Assembly: GCA_902984215.1 (NCBI GenBank)
Contig: CADWAF010000668.1
Coordinates: 1 to 10,604, forward strand
DNA from: Willaertia magna
Taxonomy: Eukaryota > Heterolobosea > Eutetramitea > Acrasida > Naegleriidae
Reading direction: 5' to 3'
Length of the DNA stretch: 10,604 nt
A program made the translations under genes and the position numbers. Under the pieces are notes generated by a model. The model worked only from the letters and a program-made list of their open reading frames with translations. It did not search any database and had not been told where the DNA came from. This document shows positions 7,990 to 10,604 of the stretch, piece by piece (position 1 is the stretch's first letter; each line of letters begins with the position of its first letter).

Positions 7990-7995
7990 TTTATT
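7990..7995 (-). terminator. Candidate poly(A) signal of the Gly/Thr-rich protein gene
   Basis: AATAAA on the minus strand lies 32 bases after the stop codon at 8027-8029. Confidence 0.45.
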
Positions 7996-8026
7996 AAATG
8001 GCTATTTACACAAGATCTTAAGTATT

Positions 8027-8443
8027 TTAATATCTATCTCTATTAGTTGTGCTGGAATAAGTACTTTCTCTAGTAGTTCCTCCAGTACCAGTAGTAGGAT
8101 AAGTTCCACTAACTGATCCTGGTTGGTTAACTCCCCCTAAAGTTGATCCTAACCCAGTTGTTCCACCTGATCCCATACCAGAGTCCCACTGTTGTGTTCC
8201 TGAGGTTCCACTCAAATCAGATCCCAATGATTGTCCTGTGGTACCTACAGTTCCAGTGGTTCCTGAAATATTTCTGGTGCCTTCATTAATATCTCTTGCT
8301 TGTTTACTTTCATAAGTACTGTTTGAACTCATATCATGTCTAAAAGGATGTTGGATCTTTTCCTTAAGGTTGTGTAGAGTTCCCTTTGCACCCTTTGTCG
8401 ATGCTTCATGTGTACCATGTTCTCTTTCTACGTTTCTATCCAT
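8027..8443 (-). CDS. Small hydrophilic Gly/Thr/Ser-rich protein, LEA/dehydrin-like composition
   Basis: The protein has 138 residues from an ATG at 8443 in an AACAAGATGG context, and ends NRDRY. Residues 1-40 are charged and hold a short amphipathic stretch (HNLKEKIQHPFRHD, 24-37). Residues 55-138 are almost only Gly, Thr, Ser, Gln and Pro in units such as GTTGTVGTTG, LGSDLSGTSG, GGTTGLGS and TTGTGGTT. There is no Cys, no signal peptide and no membrane segment. It should be largely disordered and cytosolic or nuclear. Composition resembles LEA, dehydrin and yeast stress proteins that protect cells during drying or encystment, but no diagnostic K-, Y- or S-segment is seen, so only similarity of composition is claimed. 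A low-complexity protein of another role is possible. It lies 154 bases upstream of the amidase start, on the same strand. Confidence 0.75.
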   Translation of the reverse strand: MDRNVEREHGTHEASTKGAKGTLHNLKEKIQHPFRHDMSSNSTYESKQARDINEGTRNISGTTGTVGTTGQSLGSDLSGTSGTQQWDSGMGSGGTTGLGSTLGGVNQPGSVSGTYPTTGTGGTTRESTYSSTTNRDRY

Positions 8444-8530
8444 CTTGTTATTATTATTAATTTGTTTGTTGATTTGACTTATTAAGTTTGTTTTTTCTAA
8501 TGAATTCTAAACTTTCCAAAAACCAAGTCC

Positions 8531-8540
8531 AGTTTTTATA
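8531..8540 (-). promoter_or_regulatory. Candidate TATA element of the Gly/Thr-rich protein gene
   Basis: TATAAAAACT on the minus strand starts 97 bases before the ATG at 8443. It resembles the TATAAAAACG upstream of the Lys-rich secreted protein gene. The distance to the start is larger, so a longer 5' UTR would be implied. Confidence 0.25.
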
Positions 8541-8807
8541 AAGATTTTAGCTTCCACTGAAAGGAATTGTTAAATATAACTAGTTAAGATTATCACTTTT
8601 GTTACTTACGGCAAAAACTCTTCACATGTAGTTTTTGCATTTGGAAATATCTCATGTATGTATTCTACTAATTTGGAATGAACCCAATTTTAAACCCACC
8701 CTTTCTTTTAGGGCATATGTTGTTTCATTTAAACATTGTAAGCACCTTACTATTATTAATGTAATATAAATATTTTAATTTTTTTAAAGAAGAATGCCAT
8801 ACCTAAC

Positions 8808-8840
8808 AAATTGTAAACTTAATCATTTTACAATTTTTTT
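8808..8840. repeat. Perfect inverted repeat with T run
   Basis: Arms AAATTGTAAA (8808-8817) and TTTACAATTT (8827-8836) enclose 9 bases, and seven T residues end at 8840. It could form a hairpin or bind a dimeric regulator. It lies about 220 bases upstream of the ML gene start. Confidence 0.4.
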
Positions 8841-8861
8841 CCTTATTTGTTTCCGTACAAG

Positions 8862-8885
8862 TACATTATAATTATACATTATAAT
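8862..8885 (+). repeat. Direct repeat of TACATTATAAT
   Basis: Two exact copies (8862-8872 and 8875-8885) are separated by two bases. Each contains the self-complementary ATTATAAT. Possible regulatory element of the ML gene, or simple A+T-rich repetition. Confidence 0.35.
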
Positions 8886-9059
8886 GACCTATAAGTCTGT
8901 ATTTCTAATTTCTGCTTGTAATTTAGTAATAGTTTTGGGATAGAGACTTTACCATTTTACAAAACATCAGTGGCTATTGTTATTATGTAATAATGACAAA
9001 AGCATCAAATAAAAGGTTTCAAAATCCTTTCAAATTGAAAAGTATTACCCATAAAAAAA

Positions 9060-9580
9060 ATGAAATCAAAAGTTTGTTTCCTATTCGTCTTGATCGCAAT
9101 CATTGCTTCTTTCGTTCATTCAGACCTTGTTCCTTTCCAATCATGTATGCAAGGAGGTGCTTTCGTTCCAAAATCTCTTGACCTCACTCCAATAAAACCA
9201 AAACCTGGTGATACTTTAGTAGTTAGTGTAATGGTAAGTGTGCATTCTTTTTAATTCTTATCGTTGTAACAAACTTTGATGATCAAATTATTAATTGATT
9301 ATTATCATGATCACTATAGGGAACCGTTGTTTCTCCAATCAGTGGTGGATCTTTGGCCGTGACTGTTTCCTATCAAAACATTCCATTATTCCAAAACAAA
9401 TATGATATCTGTAAAGTAGTTAGTGGTGGTTGTGTTGTTCAACCAGGAACTAAAGTAGTAAAAATTGAACAACCAATTCTTTCATTTGCTTTTGCTGGAA
9501 CTTACAATGCAACAGCAAAAGGTACAGATTTAAGTGGTAACCCATTAGCTTGTATAAATTTTTCATTCACAGTAGTATAA
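9060..9580 (+). CDS. Secreted ML-domain (MD-2/NPC2/Der p 2-like) lipid-binding protein
   Basis: Two exons, 9060-9233 and 9320-9580, give 144 residues. A signal peptide covers residues 1-21 (cleavage SFVHS/DLV). The rest is one ML domain with the family pattern: PFQSC (Cys29), TPIKPKPGDTLVVSV, ISGGSLAVTVSYQNIPL, YDICKVV...GC (Cys89, Cys96), QPG, AGTYNATAKGTD and GNPLACINFSFTVV (Cys136). By analogy the disulphides should be 29-136 and 89-96. ML proteins are small beta-sandwiches that bind single lipids: NPC2 carries sterol in lysosomes, MD-2 binds lipopolysaccharide, and the fungal and amoeboid PG/PI-transfer type binds phospholipids. The overall pattern is nearest the PG/PI-transfer/NPC2 group. 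One potential N-glycosylation site is NAT (121-123) and another is NFS (138-140). Likely in lysosome, phagosome or secreted. The run of eight A residues just before the ATG resembles a normal start context. Confidence 0.92.
9234..9319 (+). other. Intron of the ML gene (86 bases)
   Basis: Donor GTAAGTGTGC follows Met58 (phase 0) and acceptor ATCACTATAG precedes Gly59. Joining restores the ML motif VSVMGTVVSPISGGSL. Reading through stops after six codons. Confidence 0.93.
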
Positions 9581-9637
9581 TAAACATTTATTAAATTATT
9601 ATCTTATGTTTACATTTGAAACTTACATATGAAAAAC

Positions 9638-9643
9638 AATAAA
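9638..9643 (+). terminator. Candidate poly(A) signal of the ML gene
   Basis: AATAAA lies 58 bases after the stop. A second copy overlaps the stop itself (9579-9584). The next gene converges from the other strand and ends at 9747. Confidence 0.35.
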
Positions 9644-9746
9644 TCAACGTAGTTTGAAAATTAGTTTCCCCAAAAATATATTCTTTTGGAATTAGAGATA
9701 TACCATTTAAGAATTGATACTCAATTCGGTTACTTACTAGATAACG

Positions 9747-10586
9747 TTAATTTGTTTCCGCATTACTAGAAAGTGTTTCTTCCTGTTGTTCTGTTTCAGT
9801 GACAGATTCCTTATTATTATCATTGCTATCTTCTTCATTTTCTTCGTCTAAAGTAACAACTGGTCGATTTAAGACTGCTGGAGCACTATAAACCTTACCG
9901 CTAAACTTCTTTTGAATTTTAAAGAAGAATGGAGTGCTTGCCCCACCACTTGAGCTAGAACTAGTGGTAGTAGTACCTTCATTTGTTGTCTTTCCATCCT
10001 CAGAGGCGGTTGTTTGTAAGGCTTGTTGTTGTTCTTCAGGTAAAGGTGTATAACCAACAGTATTTGGATCCAACTTTAACTTTTTAATTTCTGGTTCATT
10101 GCCATAATGTAAAGAAATTGTATCTTCTAAAGAACCTACAGTAGTATTATTGTTTTTATCTGTATTCGTTTCGGAAGATGTACCATTGTTACTATTAGGT
10201 ACTTGAATATCTGAAGATCCGAATAATTCAATTTCTATTCTTCGTTGTCTTTCTAACAAAGCATTCTCGGGAATACCTTGCATACCCAATATTTCATATT
10301 CAAATGTATTTCTATCGGGTTTTGTATTTGGAATAAAATTAATATTTTCTTTATGAACTTGTAATACATGGGTTTTCATTCCTCTAACACAAACTAATTT
10401 CTTTGGGCAATACGGACATTTAAAATGTTTAGTTTTTTGGTGTTGTATGAGGATAGCTTCATCCGCAAAATCTCTATCACAATAATAACACCAAGCTTTA
10501 GATAATCTTTCTTCTAATTGTTGTTCTGCAGATAATCCAGATAAATTATCTTTCTTATTACCCTTACGTCTTCTTTTTGAGCCCAT
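9747..10586 (-). CDS. ZNF207: ZNF207/BuGZ-type C2H2 zinc-finger protein
   Basis: 279 residues, no intron seen, complete from ATG at 10586. The N-terminus MGSKRRRKGNKK is followed by two adjacent C2H2 fingers: Cys33, Cys36, His49, His54 (WCYYCDRDFADEAILIQHQ, then KTKH) and Cys57, Cys60, His73, His78. The text FKCPYCPKKL and HVLQVHKENI is the hallmark of the ZNF207/BuGZ family, as is GMQGIPENALLERQRR (about residues 101-116), matching the family's GMEGIP segment. In animals BuGZ binds microtubules and Bub3, helps chromosome alignment and is linked to splicing. The rest is low-complexity Thr/Ser/Asn/Gln-rich with an acidic tail (DEENEEDSNDNNKES) and a more ordered-looking FKIQKKFSGKVYSAPAVLN (about 222-240). 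Compared with the animal protein there are about 20 extra residues before the first finger. I cannot point to a Bub3-binding GLEBS motif. Confidence 0.9.
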   Translation of the reverse strand: MGSKRRRKGNKKDNLSGLSAEQQLEERLSKAWCYYCDRDFADEAILIQHQKTKHFKCPYCPKKLVCVRGMKTHVLQVHKENINFIPNTKPDRNTFEYEILGMQGIPENALLERQRRIEIELFGSSDIQVPNSNNGTSSETNTDKNNNTTVGSLEDTISLHYGNEPEIKKLKLDPNTVGYTPLPEEQQQALQTTASEDGKTTNEGTTTTSSSSSGGASTPFFFKIQKKFSGKVYSAPAVLNRPVVTLDEENEEDSNDNNKESVTETEQQEETLSSNAETN

Positions 10587-10604
10587 GATATCGGAACTAA
10601 ATTA

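Larger units (their letters stand above)
8444..9059. other. Divergent intergenic region between the Gly/Thr-rich and ML genes
   Basis: No gene of any convincing length is seen in 616 bases on either strand. It must hold both promoters. Items inside are a TATAAAAACT on the minus strand (8531-8540), a perfect 10-base inverted repeat followed by a T run (8808-8840), and an 11-base direct repeat (8862-8885). Confidence 0.55.

Noticed and set aside
8993..9181. 62-codon frame overlapping the ML gene start
   Set aside because: Other-frame shadow; the ML signal peptide and domain define the true frame.
9869..10057. 62-codon frame inside the ZNF207-like gene
   Set aside because: Same-strand shadow of the low-complexity region of the zinc-finger protein.
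1..10604. CRISPR arrays, tRNA or rRNA genes, transposon ends
   Set aside because: No spaced identical repeats, no tRNA-like box elements, no rRNA segments, no terminal inverted repeats or transposase reading frame seen on either strand.

Overview
The window is nuclear DNA of an A+T-rich, intron-poor unicellular eukaryote. The evidence is small GT-AG introns with a GTAAGT donor, AATAAA poly(A) signals about 30-40 bases after several stop codons, signal peptides, and eukaryotic families: RCC1-like, F-box, F-box/LRR, a heterotrimeric G-alpha relic, an ML lipid-binding protein and a ZNF207/BuGZ-type zinc finger. TAA, TAG and TGA all act as stops, so the code is standard. The mix of expanded RCC1/F-box/LRR families with secreted antibacterial-type proteins fits a free-living amoeboid protist. 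A heterolobosean such as Naegleria is my best guess. A dictyostelid seems less likely because the intergenic DNA is not extremely A+T-rich. This placement is inference.

Left part (1-4274, + strand) holds the 3' end of an RCC1-like gene, an F-box-like gene with an acidic central tract, and an F-box/LRR gene. The two F-box genes are interrupted: one has an in-frame TAA inside the F-box, and the other has a +1 frame change between F-box and LRR domain. Further along (5372-6229, minus) lies a G-alpha relic with no ATG, two compensating frame changes and a missing C-terminal end.

Middle and right parts (4739-9580) hold intact genes for three secreted proteins, with a hydrophilic Gly/Thr-rich protein among them. 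4739-5308 (+) encodes an extremely lysine-rich secreted protein. 6328-7872 (minus, one 54-base intron) encodes a secreted modular protein: signal peptide, cationic helix, Ser run, long glycine-zipper-like Ser-Ile-Gly repeat, Pro/Asn-rich linker and a bacterial-type Cys/His peptidoglycan amidase domain. 8027-8443 (minus) encodes a small LEA/dehydrin-like protein. 9060-9580 (+, one 86-base intron) encodes an ML (MD-2/NPC2-related) lipid-binding protein. 9747-10586 (minus) is a ZNF207/BuGZ orthologue, a housekeeping gene.

The most interesting object is the amidase gene. It joins a catalytic domain of bacterial type, now carrying an intron, to a membrane-active-looking repeat in a eukaryotic secreted protein. 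A polycationic secreted protein and an ML lipid-binding protein lie nearby, so this stretch may be a small locus for killing or digesting bacterial prey. That functional link is a hypothesis. The genes are on different strands and there is no operon.
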